A DNA stretch of 64,000 nucleotides from contig JBKEDF010000026.1 in NCBI GenBank assembly GCA_047975325.1, positions 1 through 64,000 of the forward strand, given 5' to 3'. The notes beneath the pieces are model-generated. The model was not told the DNA's origin and ran no database searches. It saw only the letters and a program-made list of their open reading frames with translations. Source of the stretch: JBKEDF01 sp047975325 (GTDB lineage: Bacteria; Pseudomonadota; Alphaproteobacteria; Rhodobacterales; Rhodobacteraceae). The translations under genes were made by a program, and so were the position numbers. Below, piece by piece: positions 35,398 to 45,260 of the stretch (position 1 is the first letter of the stretch; every line of letters starts with the position of its first letter).

Positions 35398-35427
35398 AAA
35401 TCGTGTAACGTACGCCGAAACGAATAA

Positions 35428-36138
35428 ATGGGCAGTGCTGGCATGAACGAACAGGACCTGCGCGACCGCATCATCGCGGCGCCGGAAAAAATTCTTGAAG
35501 ACCGCGACGTGATGCGCGCCCTGATTGCGGCAAATGACCGCGCGCTTGGTGACAATATCGTCGATCTGCGCGGTATTGCGATGGAACGCCTGGAAGGACG
35601 GCTTGATCGGCTGGAAGATACACACCGGTCGGTCATCGCCGCCGCCTATGAAAATCTGGCGGGAACCAATCAGGTGCATCGGGCGATCCTGGAATTGCTT
35701 GACCCGCTGGAATTCGAGGAATTCCTGAAAAGCCTTGCGGGACCGGTGCGTGAAACCCTGCGCGTCGATCGCCTTCGCCTTGTTCTGGAAAGCGCGCAGG
35801 GCGACAATGACCCTGCCGCCCTGCGGCGACTTGGCAATGTATTGGTGATCGCCGAACCGGGTTTCGTGGCAACCCATATCGACGGAGGCAGGAACGTACC
35901 GCTGCGGCAGGTCACGCTGCGGCAGGTCGAATCCGGGCAGGAAACCGTCTATGGCGGCAAGAAGGGCGCAATCCGTTCCGAGGCCCTGATGCGCCTTGAT
36001 TTCGGCACCGGGCGGTTACCCGGCCTTCTGGCCATGGGGTCGGAAGATCCCGACCATTTCAAGCCCTCGCAGGGGACGGATCTTCTGTCTTTCTTCGCGG
36101 GGGTATTCGAACGGGCGATGCGGCGCTGGCTTTCATGA
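35428..36138 (+). CDS. DUF484 family protein (GAF-like)
   Basis: Cytoplasmic 236-residue protein with the DUF484 N-terminal helix (DLRDRIIAAPEKILEDRDVMRAL), DRLEDTHRSVIAAAYENLAGTNQVHRAIL in the middle and a GAF-like C-terminal half. DUF484 genes commonly sit directly before xerC in proteobacteria, as here with a 4-base overlap, but the role is unknown. Start may be ATG 35428 or 35443. Confidence 0.85.
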   Translation: MGSAGMNEQDLRDRIIAAPEKILEDRDVMRALIAANDRALGDNIVDLRGIAMERLEGRLDRLEDTHRSVIAAAYENLAGTNQVHRAILELLDPLEFEEFLKSLAGPVRETLRVDRLRLVLESAQGDNDPAALRRLGNVLVIAEPGFVATHIDGGRNVPLRQVTLRQVESGQETVYGGKKGAIRSEALMRLDFGTGRLPGLLAMGSEDPDHFKPSQGTDLLSFFAGVFERAMRRWLS

Positions 36139-37058
36139 GCCTCGCAATATCTCCGGTGCTGCGCGACGCGCTGGAACAATGGCTGACCCATATCCGCGCG
36201 CTGGACGGGGCGGCGGAAAACACCGTTTCGGCCTATGCCCGCGATGTGGCGGGCTGGCTGGATTTTCTGGCACGATATCGCGGGGGTCCGGAAGGCCTTG
36301 CCGCAGTGGCCGGTGTCGGACAGGTGGAAATCCGCGCCTGGATGGCGCATGAACGCGGCCGCGGGGTATCGGCACGATCACTTGCGCGGGCCTTGTCGGC
36401 CGTCAAGGGGTTTACCGCCTGGCTGGCGGATCGCGAAGGCGTGGATGCCACCGCCCCCCTTTCCACCCGCGCCCCCAAATACCGTCGCAAACTGCCCCGC
36501 CCCCTATCCGAGGATGCCGCGCGCGAGGTTCTGCAAACCGTCGGCGACGATGCGCGGGAAAGCTGGATCGCCGCACGTGATACCGCCGTGGTGACGCTGC
36601 TTTACGGCTGCGGGTTACGCATCTCTGAGGCGCTTGGCCTAACGGGGGCCCAATCCCCCCTGCCAGAAATTCTCCGGATTACCGGCAAGGGCGCAAAGGA
36701 ACGTCTGGTCCCGGTCTTGCCGGCTGCGGCAGAGGCCGTGGCGCAATATGCGGCGCTTTGCCCTTATGAGCTGGTTGCGGATCGGCCGCTTTTTCGTGGA
36801 TCGCGCGGTGGGGCGCTCAGCCCCAGGCAGATCTCCTCCGCAATGGTACGGACCCGCAACCGGCTGGGGCTGCCACCATCCGCCACGCCACATGCCCTGC
36901 GCCACAGTTTTGCAACCCACCTTCTGAGCGCCGGAGGCGATTTGCGCGCCATTCAGGAATTGCTGGGGCATGCCTCACTTTCCACCACCCAGACCTATAC
37001 GGCAGTCGATACCGCAAGGTTGATGGCGGTTTATGCAGCCTCCCACCCCCGCGCCTGA
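36135..37058 (+). CDS. xerC: Tyrosine recombinase XerC
   Basis: Chromosome-dimer resolution recombinase acting with XerD at dif. All catalytic residues are visible in 307 aa: Arg162 (GLRISEAL), Lys185 (GKGAKER), His253 and Arg256 (PHALRHSFATHLL), His279 and the nucleophile Tyr288 (HASLSTTQTY). The N-terminal SAM-like core-binding domain occupies residues 10-100. Neighbouring DUF484 gene and lack of flanking repeats argue for the housekeeping enzyme, not an integrase. Confidence 0.95.
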   Translation: MSLAISPVLRDALEQWLTHIRALDGAAENTVSAYARDVAGWLDFLARYRGGPEGLAAVAGVGQVEIRAWMAHERGRGVSARSLARALSAVKGFTAWLADREGVDATAPLSTRAPKYRRKLPRPLSEDAAREVLQTVGDDARESWIAARDTAVVTLLYGCGLRISEALGLTGAQSPLPEILRITGKGAKERLVPVLPAAAEAVAQYAALCPYELVADRPLFRGSRGGALSPRQISSAMVRTRNRLGLPPSATPHALRHSFATHLLSAGGDLRAIQELLGHASLSTTQTYTAVDTARLMAVYAASHPRA

Positions 37059-37088
37059 CCTTGCCACCAAAAGGAGCCACGAATAGCG

Positions 37089-37796
37089 ATGGCACCCCGG
37101 ATCAAGGCCCTCCTCGTTCATCTGCTGACTGCCACGGGCGCGGTGCTTGCAATGCTGGCGATGCTGGCGGCGGTGGATGAAAAATGGGATCTGATGTTTC
37201 TCTGGCTGGTCGCTGCATTATTCGTGGACGGGATCGACGGCCCGCTGGCGCGGCGCCATGATGTTTCAAGGAACTGGCCGACCTATGACGGGGTGTTGAT
37301 GGATCTCATCATCGACTATCTGACCTATGTTTTCATCCCGGCCTATGCGCTTTTCAAATCCGGGCTCCTGCCGGGCTGGACAGGCTGGATCGCCATCATC
37401 GTCATCACCTATGGATCCGTTCTTTATTTCGCCGATACACGCATGAAAACCAGGGACTATTCCTTTGCAGGCTTTCCCGCGTGCTGGAATATGGTCGTGC
37501 TGGTGATGTTCGCGCTAAAGCCCGGCTACTGGACAATCCTGATCTTCATCATCGCCCTGACCATCGCGATGTTTACCAATCTGCGGTTCATCCATCCCGT
37601 CCGGACCCCACGCTGGCGCGGGGTTTCATTGCCGATGGCCCTTGCCTGGACATTCTTTGCGGGCTGGGCGGCCTGGGTCGATTTCCACCCGCAAAGCTGG
37701 GCGCATTGGGGCCTTGTGGTGACCTCCCTTTATCTTACCCTTGCCGGAATCGCCCAGCAGGTCATCCCGGAAAAAACACCTGATGCCAAAGCCTGA
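37089..37796 (+). CDS. pcs: Phosphatidylcholine synthase
   Basis: Inner-membrane CDP-alcohol phosphatidyltransferase (235 aa, six or more helices) condensing choline with CDP-diacylglycerol. The catalytic motif is D47-x2-D50-G-x2-A-R ... G68-x3-D72-x3-D76, with the longer spacing after the Arg that is typical of Pcs. This gives direct choline-dependent phosphatidylcholine synthesis, common in alphaproteobacteria. Terminal genes of the plus-strand run; ileS converges on it. Confidence 0.88.
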   Translation: MAPRIKALLVHLLTATGAVLAMLAMLAAVDEKWDLMFLWLVAALFVDGIDGPLARRHDVSRNWPTYDGVLMDLIIDYLTYVFIPAYALFKSGLLPGWTGWIAIIVITYGSVLYFADTRMKTRDYSFAGFPACWNMVVLVMFALKPGYWTILIFIIALTIAMFTNLRFIHPVRTPRWRGVSLPMALAWTFFAGWAAWVDFHPQSWAHWGLVVTSLYLTLAGIAQQVIPEKTPDAKA

Positions 37797-37852
37797 CAGG
37801 TGGAAACACAGGCACCGGGTGCCGCGCTCAACGGCACCCACCCGCATTGGTT

Positions 37853-40759
37853 TTAGTTCAGGACTGCATCACAGCGGGCGCAAGTGGCTTCATGGGCATG
37901 GGTGCCGACATCGGGCAAGACCTGCCAGCAGCGTGCACATTTATTTCCCGATGCTTCGGAAAAGACGACCGCAACCCCCGCAACATCCTCCAGGCGGAAA
38001 GCGGCTTCGGGGGCGGGGCCATCGTGCAGCTCTGCGCCAGAGGTGATGCAAAGCTCGGCCAGATCGATCGCAGCCAGCATCCCATGCATTTCGGGATCCG
38101 TGACATGGATCACCGGAGCCGCCTCCAGCGAAGATCCGATCACCTTGGCCGTTCGTTGTACCTCCAGCGCGCCGGTCACAACCCGGCGCACGGCGCGGAT
38201 CCGATCCCACCTGTGCGCCAGCACCTCATTGCGCCAGCCCGCCGGGGTTTCGGGCATGTCCCGAAGATGCACGCTTTGCCCGTCACCGGGAAAACGGGCA
38301 AGCCAGACATCCTCCATCGTGAAGACGAGGATGGGCGCAAGCCATGTGACCAGGCGATGGAAGAGCGCATCCAACACCGTTCGCGCCGCACGGCGCTTCA
38401 GGCTGTCCCGTGCATCGCAATAAAGCGCATCCTTGCGAATATCGAAATAGACGGCCGAAAGATCCGTGGTACAAAAGGTAAAGAGTTTCTGGAATACGCC
38501 CTGAAAATCGAAAGCGGCGTAGCCCTTGCGCACTTCATCATCCAGTTCCGACAGGCGGTGGAGCACCCATTGTTCCAGTTCGGGCATATCGGCCTGTTCG
38601 ACCCGTTCATCTTCGGACCATCCTTCCAGGCTACCCAGAAGGAAGCGCAACGTGTTACGCAAACGGCGATAGCTGTCTGCCGCCCCCTTCAGGATCTTGT
38701 CGCCAATCCGCTGGTCCAGCGTGTAATCCGACTGCGCCACCCAAAGCCGCAGGATATCCGCGCCATATTGGTCGATCACCTTTTGCGGGGCAACGATATT
38801 GCCCAGCGACTTGGACATCTTCATGCCCTTCTGATCCAGGGTAAAGCCATGGGTCACCACATTGCGATAGGGCGCGCGGCCAATGGTACCGCAGCCCTGC
38901 AGCATGGAGGAATGGAACCAGCCGCGATGCTGGTCGGTCCCTTCCATATAGACATCGGCAATACCATCCGCCGTGCCGTCCGGACGATCCCGCAGCACGA
39001 AGGCATGGGTCGAGCCACTATCGAACCATACATCCAGAATGTCGAAGACCTGTTCATAGGTTTCGGGGTCATGACGCCCTGCGAGGACCTTTTCCTTGAA
39101 GCCCGGCACATACCAGCTATCGGCACCCTCAGCCTCGAAGGCCTTGACGATCCGCTCATTGACGGTTTCGTCGCGCAGCAGGAAATCCTGATCGGTCGGC
39201 AACGCGCCCTTCTTCACGAAACAGGTCAGCGGCACGCCCCAGGCCCGCTGGCGCGACAGCACCCAGTCTGGCCGCGCCTCCATCATCGCATGAAGCCGGT
39301 TGCGCCCGGAAATCGGGGTGAATTTCACCAGCTCCTCAATGGAGGCCAGCGCCCGGGCGCGGATCGTGTCGCCATGGTTGCCCTTGCCATCGTCGATCTT
39401 CCGGTCAATGGCGGCGAACCATTGCGGCGTGTTGCGATAGATCACCGGCGCCTTGGAACGCCAGCTATGCGGATAGCTGTGCCGGATCTTGCCGCGCGCC
39501 AGAAGGCCACCGACCTCAACCAGCTTGTCGATCACCGCCTTGTTGGCATCGCCCTCTCCACCCTTGCGGCTGAGAATGTACTTGCCGCCGAAAAACGGCA
39601 AGTCGGGGCGGAACGATCCGTCATCAAGCACGTTATATGTGATGACCTGATCAAGCATGCCAAGGCCGCGATAAAGCTCATATTCCTCCATGCCGTGGCT
39701 GGGCGCGCAATGCACAAAGCCCGTGCCCTCCTCGTCAGTGACGAAATCGGCGGCGCGGAAATCACGCGGATCGTCCCATTCACCCTCCGCCCCTTCGGCC
39801 CCGGCCAGAGGATGTTGCAGCGACAGCCCGGCCAGTTCGGAGGCGGGCACGTCGCGCAGACGGCGCCATTGGCCTTCCTGCAGGCGTGCGCGACCCATCA
39901 CATCCGCAGCCAGCTTGTCAGCCAGGATGAAACGTTCCCCCACATCGGCCCAGCATTCATCCGGCGTGGTACTAACCTCATAGAGGCCATAGCTGTAATC
40001 GGCGCCGTAGACCACCGCCTTGTTCGACGGGATGGTCCAGGGCGTCGTGGTCCAGATCACCACCCGGGCATCACGCAGATCACCATCCGAGGCCACCGGA
40101 AATTTCACCCAGATCGTGAAACTGTCCTTGTCATGATACTCGACCTCTGCCTCGGCCAGGGCGGTCTTTTCCACCGGTGACCACATCACAGGCTTTGACC
40201 CCTGATAGAGTGTTCCGTTCATCAGGAACTTCATGAAATCCTCGGCGATCACCGCCTCGGCATGAAAATCCATCGTCAGATAGGGATCGGCCCAGTTGCC
40301 GGTGACGCCCAGCCGTTTGAATTCCTCGCGCTGGATATCAATCCAGCCTTCGGCAAAACGGCGACATTCCTGACGGAATTCCACCACATTGACCGCGTCC
40401 TTGTCCTGGCCTTTCTTGCGGTATTGTTCCTCGATCTTCCATTCGATGGGCAGGCCGTGACAATCCCAGCCCGGCACATAGCGCGCATCATGGCCCATCA
40501 TCTGATGGGATCGCACGATCATGTCCTTGATCACCTTGTTCAACGCATGGCCGATATGGAGATGCCCATTGGCATAGGGCGGGCCATCATGCAGCGTGAA
40601 AGGGGGCCGGTCTGTCTTTTCGCGCAGCCGGTCATAGATCCCGATCCTTTCCCAGCGTGCCAGCCATTCGGGCTCACGGGCAGGAAGGCCCGCCCGCATC
40701 GGAAAATCGGTTTCAGGTAGAAAGACGGTATCGCGGTAGTCAGGCGTATCGGCGCACAT
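37853..40759 (-). CDS. ileS: Isoleucine-tRNA ligase
   Basis: Class I aminoacyl-tRNA synthetase. The HIGH motif is in GHLHIGHALNK, KMSKS in MKMSKSLGN, with the CP1 editing domain between and a C-terminal zinc ribbon (CARCW...CARCD). Start ATG 40759 (968 aa) begins MCADTPDYRDTVFLPETDFPM, matching the usual N-terminus, with AGGGA upstream; an earlier in-frame ATG at 40816 has no conserved sequence. Divergent from the monooxygenase gene. Confidence 0.97.
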   Translation of the reverse strand: MCADTPDYRDTVFLPETDFPMRAGLPAREPEWLARWERIGIYDRLREKTDRPPFTLHDGPPYANGHLHIGHALNKVIKDMIVRSHQMMGHDARYVPGWDCHGLPIEWKIEEQYRKKGQDKDAVNVVEFRQECRRFAEGWIDIQREEFKRLGVTGNWADPYLTMDFHAEAVIAEDFMKFLMNGTLYQGSKPVMWSPVEKTALAEAEVEYHDKDSFTIWVKFPVASDGDLRDARVVIWTTTPWTIPSNKAVVYGADYSYGLYEVSTTPDECWADVGERFILADKLAADVMGRARLQEGQWRRLRDVPASELAGLSLQHPLAGAEGAEGEWDDPRDFRAADFVTDEEGTGFVHCAPSHGMEEYELYRGLGMLDQVITYNVLDDGSFRPDLPFFGGKYILSRKGGEGDANKAVIDKLVEVGGLLARGKIRHSYPHSWRSKAPVIYRNTPQWFAAIDRKIDDGKGNHGDTIRARALASIEELVKFTPISGRNRLHAMMEARPDWVLSRQRAWGVPLTCFVKKGALPTDQDFLLRDETVNERIVKAFEAEGADSWYVPGFKEKVLAGRHDPETYEQVFDILDVWFDSGSTHAFVLRDRPDGTADGIADVYMEGTDQHRGWFHSSMLQGCGTIGRAPYRNVVTHGFTLDQKGMKMSKSLGNIVAPQKVIDQYGADILRLWVAQSDYTLDQRIGDKILKGAADSYRRLRNTLRFLLGSLEGWSEDERVEQADMPELEQWVLHRLSELDDEVRKGYAAFDFQGVFQKLFTFCTTDLSAVYFDIRKDALYCDARDSLKRRAARTVLDALFHRLVTWLAPILVFTMEDVWLARFPGDGQSVHLRDMPETPAGWRNEVLAHRWDRIRAVRRVVTGALEVQRTAKVIGSSLEAAPVIHVTDPEMHGMLAAIDLAELCITSGAELHDGPAPEAAFRLEDVAGVAVVFSEASGNKCARCWQVLPDVGTHAHEATCARCDAVLN

Positions 40760-40940
40760 GGATGGAATCCCTGGGAAATTTGAAGCGGAAAAAGGAGGCT
40801 GGCCGGAACAGGCCATAATTCCCGGCGGCTGAGCGTTTCAGCACACCGGGCCAATAATTCGCATGATTATCGGATTCCTCTGTCGCATGGCGCAGGTTAT
40901 ACGCGCGGTTGCAGGCAGGGTCCAGAGAGGGAAAACGAGG

Positions 40941-42137
40941 ATGCGGGTTGCGATCGTGGGGGCGGGTGTCGGCGGCTTGACGCTTGGGGCATTGCTGGCA
41001 AAGGCAGGGTATGGGATTTCACTTTTCGATCAGTTCGACACGCCCCGCCCCGTGGGTTCCGGGTTGATGATCCAGCCCGTCGGACTTGCCGTGATGGATC
41101 TGATCGGCGCGGGTGACGCGGCCCGCCTGCAGGGGCAGAGGATCCGGCGAATGCTGGGGCTGGAGGCGCGAACGGGGCAGAGGGTCCTCGATGTGGCCTA
41201 TGCACCCGAAGGTGCCTCGCCGGAACGCCATGGTCTGGCCATCCACCGAGCGGGCCTGCATGGCGCCTTACTGAATGCCGCCCGGAAAGAGGGGCTTGCA
41301 ATCGTGACGGCCCGGAAGATCATCGGCACGGAATTGCAGGATGGGCAACGATGGATATCGTCGCAAGATGAAAGCTATGGCCCTTTCGATCTGATCGTGG
41401 ATGCCAGCGGCGCGCGTTCCTCGCTTTCCCCCCTGACGGCCCGCCCCCTGCCCTATGGTGCAATCTGGGGAACGGTACCCTGGCCGGCGGGAAACCCCAT
41501 GCCAATCGATCAACTCAGCCAACGCTATCGTCGCGCCGACCGGATGGCGGGTATCCTGCCACTGGGCACGGTCCCCGGCCGGGATGGCACACATGCGGCG
41601 GTTTTCTGGTCCTTGCCCATCGACCGGCTGGCGGATTGGCATCGGGATGGCCTGGACCGCTGGAAACGGGAGGCCATAACGCTCTGGCCCGAAATGGCCC
41701 CATTTCTGAACGGAATTACGGATCCCGCTCAAATGACCCCTGCGCGCTATTCCCATGGCAGCCTGCGACATCCCTGGGCGGAACGGATCGCCTATATCGG
41801 GGATGCTGCACATCGGGCCAGCCCGCAACTTGGGCAAGGGGCAAACATGGCGCTGCTTGATGCCCTGGCACTGGCCCGCGCGCTGCAACACCACCCCCTG
41901 GACGATGCCCTGCCCGCCTATGGGCAAATGCGGCGCTGGCACCTGCGGCTCTATCAATTCCTGAGCGCCGCCTTCACCCCGCAATATCAATCGGGCAGCC
42001 CTATCCTGCCGGTCCTTCGGGACTGGCTGCTTGCCCCGGTGTCGATGGTGCCGCCCTTGCCCTGGATCCTGTCCCGCCTGGTGGCCGGAAAGCTCCTGCC
42101 GCCCCTGGCAGGGGAGGTGCTGGACATACCCGGTTGA
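40941..42137 (+). CDS. FAD-dependent aromatic-type monooxygenase
   Basis: Class A flavin monooxygenase of 398 aa: N-terminal GAGVGGLTLGALLAKAG FAD motif, FDLIVDASGARS (DG-like motif) and GDAAHRASPQLGQGANMALLDA near residue 285 that binds FAD phosphate. Family members hydroxylate aromatic acids, ubiquinone precursors or tetracyclines; the substrate is unknown. CGAGG precedes the ATG at 40941. Stands alone between ileS (divergent) and a convergent lytic transglycosylase. Confidence 0.82.
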   Translation: MRVAIVGAGVGGLTLGALLAKAGYGISLFDQFDTPRPVGSGLMIQPVGLAVMDLIGAGDAARLQGQRIRRMLGLEARTGQRVLDVAYAPEGASPERHGLAIHRAGLHGALLNAARKEGLAIVTARKIIGTELQDGQRWISSQDESYGPFDLIVDASGARSSLSPLTARPLPYGAIWGTVPWPAGNPMPIDQLSQRYRRADRMAGILPLGTVPGRDGTHAAVFWSLPIDRLADWHRDGLDRWKREAITLWPEMAPFLNGITDPAQMTPARYSHGSLRHPWAERIAYIGDAAHRASPQLGQGANMALLDALALARALQHHPLDDALPAYGQMRRWHLRLYQFLSAAFTPQYQSGSPILPVLRDWLLAPVSMVPPLPWILSRLVAGKLLPPLAGEVLDIPG

Positions 42138-42175
42138 CCCATCACCCCGGTATTTGCGATGAGCCCCGATCGGAC

Positions 42176-42217
42176 CTAAGCAGATATTCGCGGCTTCGCC
42201 CACGAATTCCTGCTTAG
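42176..42217. terminator. Stem-loop between convergent monooxygenase and transglycosylase genes
   Basis: CTAAGCAGATATTCG (42176-42190) pairs with CGAATTCCTGCTTAG (42203-42217) except at two positions, with a 12-base loop, and TTT follows. It lies in the 140-bp gap between converging genes, so it is a likely terminator. The sequence TCCTGCTTAG of the right arm occurs again at 42272-42281, over the stop of the transglycosylase gene. Confidence 0.6.
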
Positions 42218-42277
42218 TTTCCCTTGTTTCGCAGGATTTTTAACCCAAAACCGGCAACCACTTTTGCGAAATCCTGC

Positions 42278-42880
42278 TTAGCCGCCAAGGATGATTTTCA
42301 CATAGTCCCGGGTTTCGGCATAGGGCGGAATGCCGGAATGTTTTTCCACCGCCAAAGGCCCCGCATTATAGGCCGCGAGTGCCAGTCGCCAGCTTCCGAA
42401 ACGATCATACATCATCCGCAGATAGCGCGCGCCCCCTTCCAGATTCTGGTGGGGATCATTGATATTGACCCGCAAAAGACGCGCCGTATCGGGCATGAGC
42501 TGTGCCAGCCCCGTTGCGCCCTTATGCGATTTGGCAGAGGGGTTCCAACCCGATTCCTGTTGCACCAGCCGCAGGAAAAGCCCTTCCGGCACGGCGTGCT
42601 TGCGCGCCAGCGAACGCGCAACAGGCAGATATTCACCCTTATATTTGCCGCGGAAGCGCTTCAGGTTTTCCGCCGAAGCCCCGGGCTTGTTATTTGGCTG
42701 CAACCGCACCGAAGCCGAATATTGCCGCGACAGCCGCGAATCCAGAAGCCGCGTCTGTGCCTTGAACATCGCCTTGCGTGATTTCGAACCGCCAAGCACC
42801 AGGCCTTCCGCGACAACCGGGCCGGGCATTGCAAGGCCGATCAACCCGACCAATCCCATAACAAGCACATGACCACGCAT
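42278..42880 (-). CDS. Lytic transglycosylase domain protein (SLT family)
   Basis: Secreted peptidoglycan lyase of 200 aa. A signal peptide (LVGLIGLAMPGPVVA) is followed by a basic linker and the goose-lysozyme-like SLT domain from about residue 90: catalytic Glu in RLVQQESGWNP, then GATGLAQLMPDTARLL and RLALAAYNAGP. ATG 42880 gives a clean leader; the frame is open further upstream but without protein-like content. Confidence 0.88.
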   Translation of the reverse strand: MRGHVLVMGLVGLIGLAMPGPVVAEGLVLGGSKSRKAMFKAQTRLLDSRLSRQYSASVRLQPNNKPGASAENLKRFRGKYKGEYLPVARSLARKHAVPEGLFLRLVQQESGWNPSAKSHKGATGLAQLMPDTARLLRVNINDPHQNLEGGARYLRMMYDRFGSWRLALAAYNAGPLAVEKHSGIPPYAETRDYVKIILGG

Positions 42881-43199
42881 CGACGATTCCGAGCAGATGA
42901 AAGAAGACAGCGCACTATAATGGGATTCGCAAACGAAGCCACCCCCCTTCCCGACAAGACCGATGAGAACTTCGGCAATCGTCGCATCATGACAACTGCG
43001 CCCGGCCCTACCCCATACCTGACCCGCCAGTAACCTTGTTCCTGCACGGTCCAAATCACCCGTGGCCGGGACGGCGGCCAAAAACACCGCCCTGTTCACG
43101 GCCCACCAAACCCCGACACGTTGACCCAGTGTCGCGCATGGATCACAAAAGCAATGCAGGAACAGGTGCAACAGCCTATACGGCAATCGGGAGACGAAG
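42881..43199. other. 319-bp divergent intergenic region without a supported gene
   Basis: Separates the transglycosylase (minus) from the Gfo/Idh gene (plus). A TTGACC at 43121-43126 could be a -35 element for the plus-strand gene, though no good -10 box follows at the normal distance. No RNA gene, repeat or conserved small ORF was recognised. Confidence 0.5.
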
Positions 43200-44270
43200 A
43201 TGACAACCAGGGAAACCGGAACAACCCGCCTCGCGGTTATCGGTGCAGGGCTGATCGGGCGTGAACATATCACATTGATCGAAAACTATCCCGAAACCAC
43301 ATTGGTCGCAATCTGCGATCCGGCACCGGCCTCCGCGACCTTTGCCGCGGATCAGGGCATCCCGCATTTCACGGACCACGAACACATGTTCAACGAGGTC
43401 GCAATGGATGGTGTGATCATCGCCTCCCCGAACCGGCTCCATGCACCGATGGCCCTTTCGGCGATTTCCCGGGGCATTCCCTGCCTTGTCGAAAAACCCG
43501 TCGCCGAAAACCTTGCCGCGGCAGCATCAATCGTGACAGCCTCGGAAACAAGGGGGGTTCCGGTACTGGTTGGCCATCACCGCCGCCACAGTCCCGATAT
43601 CCGCGCGGCCCGCAAGACAATTGGCGATGGCACGCTCGGCCCCCTCGTCGCGGTGAACGGAATGACACTTTTCGACAAGCCGGACAGTTATTTCGAGGCC
43701 GAATGGCGCCAGCAGCCGGGCGGTGGCCCGCTGCTGATCAACCTGATCCACGATCTGGATATCCTGCGCCACCTGATTGGCGAAATCGAAAGCATCCGTG
43801 CCTTCACATCCTCGGCGATCCGGGGCTTTGCCGTGGAAGATACCGCCAGCGTCACGATCCGGTTCGAAAATGGCGTATTGGGGACCTATCTCATCTCGGA
43901 CGCCGCAGTGAGCCCCTGGGCCTGGGAATTCAGCTCCGGACAGGCGCTTTACTTCCCATCCCAGCCCGGTCCCAATCTTTTCATCGCGGGGCGGAAAGCC
44001 TCTCTTTCGCTATCCGATCTCTATCTCTGGCGGCATGCGGAAGAAGGGCAGAACTGGCAGGATCCCCTTCTGCGGGACCATATCCCGCCGGAATTGGGCA
44101 GCGCCTATATCAATCAGTTGCAACATTTCATCGAGGTGATCGACGGCAAGGCAGACCCGTTGATTTCCGCCCGTGACGGAATGACAACTCTGGCAGCGAT
44201 CCTTGCCGTCGAACGCGCGGCGCAAGAGGATCGCAGTGTGACGCTGAAGGAAATGCTGCCGTCCACTTGA
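43200..44270 (+). CDS. Gfo/Idh/MocA family oxidoreductase
   Basis: NAD(P)-dependent sugar or inositol-type dehydrogenase of 356 aa. N-terminal GAGLIGREHI Rossmann motif, the EKPVAEN motif with its conserved Lys near residue 98, and GGPLLINLIHDLDILRHL providing the catalytic His region. The substrate is not predictable. It ends 49 bases before the convergent LysR gene, so it need not belong to the downstream ABC operon, though shared regulation is possible. Confidence 0.85.
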   Translation: MTTRETGTTRLAVIGAGLIGREHITLIENYPETTLVAICDPAPASATFAADQGIPHFTDHEHMFNEVAMDGVIIASPNRLHAPMALSAISRGIPCLVEKPVAENLAAAASIVTASETRGVPVLVGHHRRHSPDIRAARKTIGDGTLGPLVAVNGMTLFDKPDSYFEAEWRQQPGGGPLLINLIHDLDILRHLIGEIESIRAFTSSAIRGFAVEDTASVTIRFENGVLGTYLISDAAVSPWAWEFSSGQALYFPSQPGPNLFIAGRKASLSLSDLYLWRHAEEGQNWQDPLLRDHIPPELGSAYINQLQHFIEVIDGKADPLISARDGMTTLAAILAVERAAQEDRSVTLKEMLPST

Positions 44271-44318
44271 GGATCGGACCGTAGCCGTTCAAATTCGCGG
44301 TTCAGCCGGAATGGCGGG

Positions 44319-45224
44319 TCAGGAATCCAGCACAAGGGGCTTGAGTTCCCGTGTTATCGCGTTGCAGATGGTTTTCTTTGCCGCGTCGATCCCCGAAGCG
44401 GCCGAGACAATCAACCCGATGCGAATACCGCGCAGTTCTTCTGCGATGATGGGGACAAATGCCATTTCACCGCGTTCGATCTCGTCATAGAAACCGATCT
44501 TCGTATAGATGCCTATCCCCTGGTTACCCAGGATCATCCGCTTTGCAACGGAAAGCGTATTGGTAAACAGATGGGTCGAAAGCCCGGCGGTGAAACGCGT
44601 GACCATCTGGTCGATAATGGAATTGCGCCCCCGTGCATCAACTGTCCGGATCAGGCGAAAATCGGCAATATCATCAAACCGGACACTGCCCCGTTGTGCC
44701 AGGGGGTGACCGGCGGGGAGGATCACGCCAAAGGGGGCCGCCTTTTCGGATATGATGCGCACATTCGGATGCAGCCCCCGCACGAAGGTGATGCCGACAT
44801 CCGCCTTGCCCTCGGCTACCGCCTTCACGATCTCTTCGGGCATGGCGGTGGTGACGGAAAGGGTGATGTGGGGAAAGGAGCCATAAAAGCTCTGGATTGC
44901 GCGGGGCAGAAGGCCGAAAGCGGCGGAATCCAGGGTCTGGATGGTCAGATGCCCCGTACGCTTGTCACGCATCTCATCGAGCAGGATCTTGGTGCGTTCG
45001 AAATCATGCAGGGTACGGCGGCAATGTTCCAACAGGATCATGCCGATTTCCGTGGGCAGAACACCTGCGGGGGTACGGTCGAAAAGCCTTACCCCCAATT
45101 CCTGTTCAACGGCAATGATTTTCCGGTTCACCGTGGTCGAGGTGATATTGAGAATCGCCGCCGCCTTGCGGATCGAACGCTGGCGGGCGACCTCATCAAA
45201 ATAGCGCAGGAAAGATGTATGCAT
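44319..45224 (-). CDS. LysR family transcriptional regulator
   Basis: 301-residue regulator: N-terminal winged helix-turn-helix (SIRKAAAILNITSTTVNRKIIAVEQELGVRLFDR region, residues about 16-50) and a periplasmic-binding-like effector domain. It is divergent from the ABC/FAD/CoA operon starting at 45372, with 147 bp between, the classical arrangement for a LysR protein controlling its neighbour. The inducer is unknown but likely the transported compound or a CoA-pathway intermediate. Confidence 0.88.
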   Translation of the reverse strand: MHTSFLRYFDEVARQRSIRKAAAILNITSTTVNRKIIAVEQELGVRLFDRTPAGVLPTEIGMILLEHCRRTLHDFERTKILLDEMRDKRTGHLTIQTLDSAAFGLLPRAIQSFYGSFPHITLSVTTAMPEEIVKAVAEGKADVGITFVRGLHPNVRIISEKAAPFGVILPAGHPLAQRGSVRFDDIADFRLIRTVDARGRNSIIDQMVTRFTAGLSTHLFTNTLSVAKRMILGNQGIGIYTKIGFYDEIERGEMAFVPIIAEELRGIRIGLIVSAASGIDAAKKTICNAITRELKPLVLDS

Positions 45225-45245
45225 TGCATATTATTCCGGCAGGTG

Positions 45246-45260
45246 GTGCAAAAAATGCAC
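45246..45260. promoter_or_regulatory. Palindrome in the LysR/ABC divergent promoter region
   Basis: GTGCA (45246-45250), AAAAA, TGCAC (45256-45260): a perfect 15-bp dyad with an A-tract centre, close to the LysR start and about 110 bp before the operon's first ATG. Its size and symmetry suit a LysR recognition site (T-N11-A type), but this is inference from position and symmetry. Confidence 0.5.

Noticed and set aside
36135..37058. Possible integrase marking a mobile element
   Set aside because: The DUF484-xerC pairing, full XerC catalytic set and absence of attachment repeats or phage genes indicate the housekeeping recombinase.
37847..40180. 777-codon plus-strand open frame opposite ileS
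   Set aside because: Antisense shadow of isoleucyl-tRNA synthetase with Arg/His/Gln-rich content and no recognisable motif.
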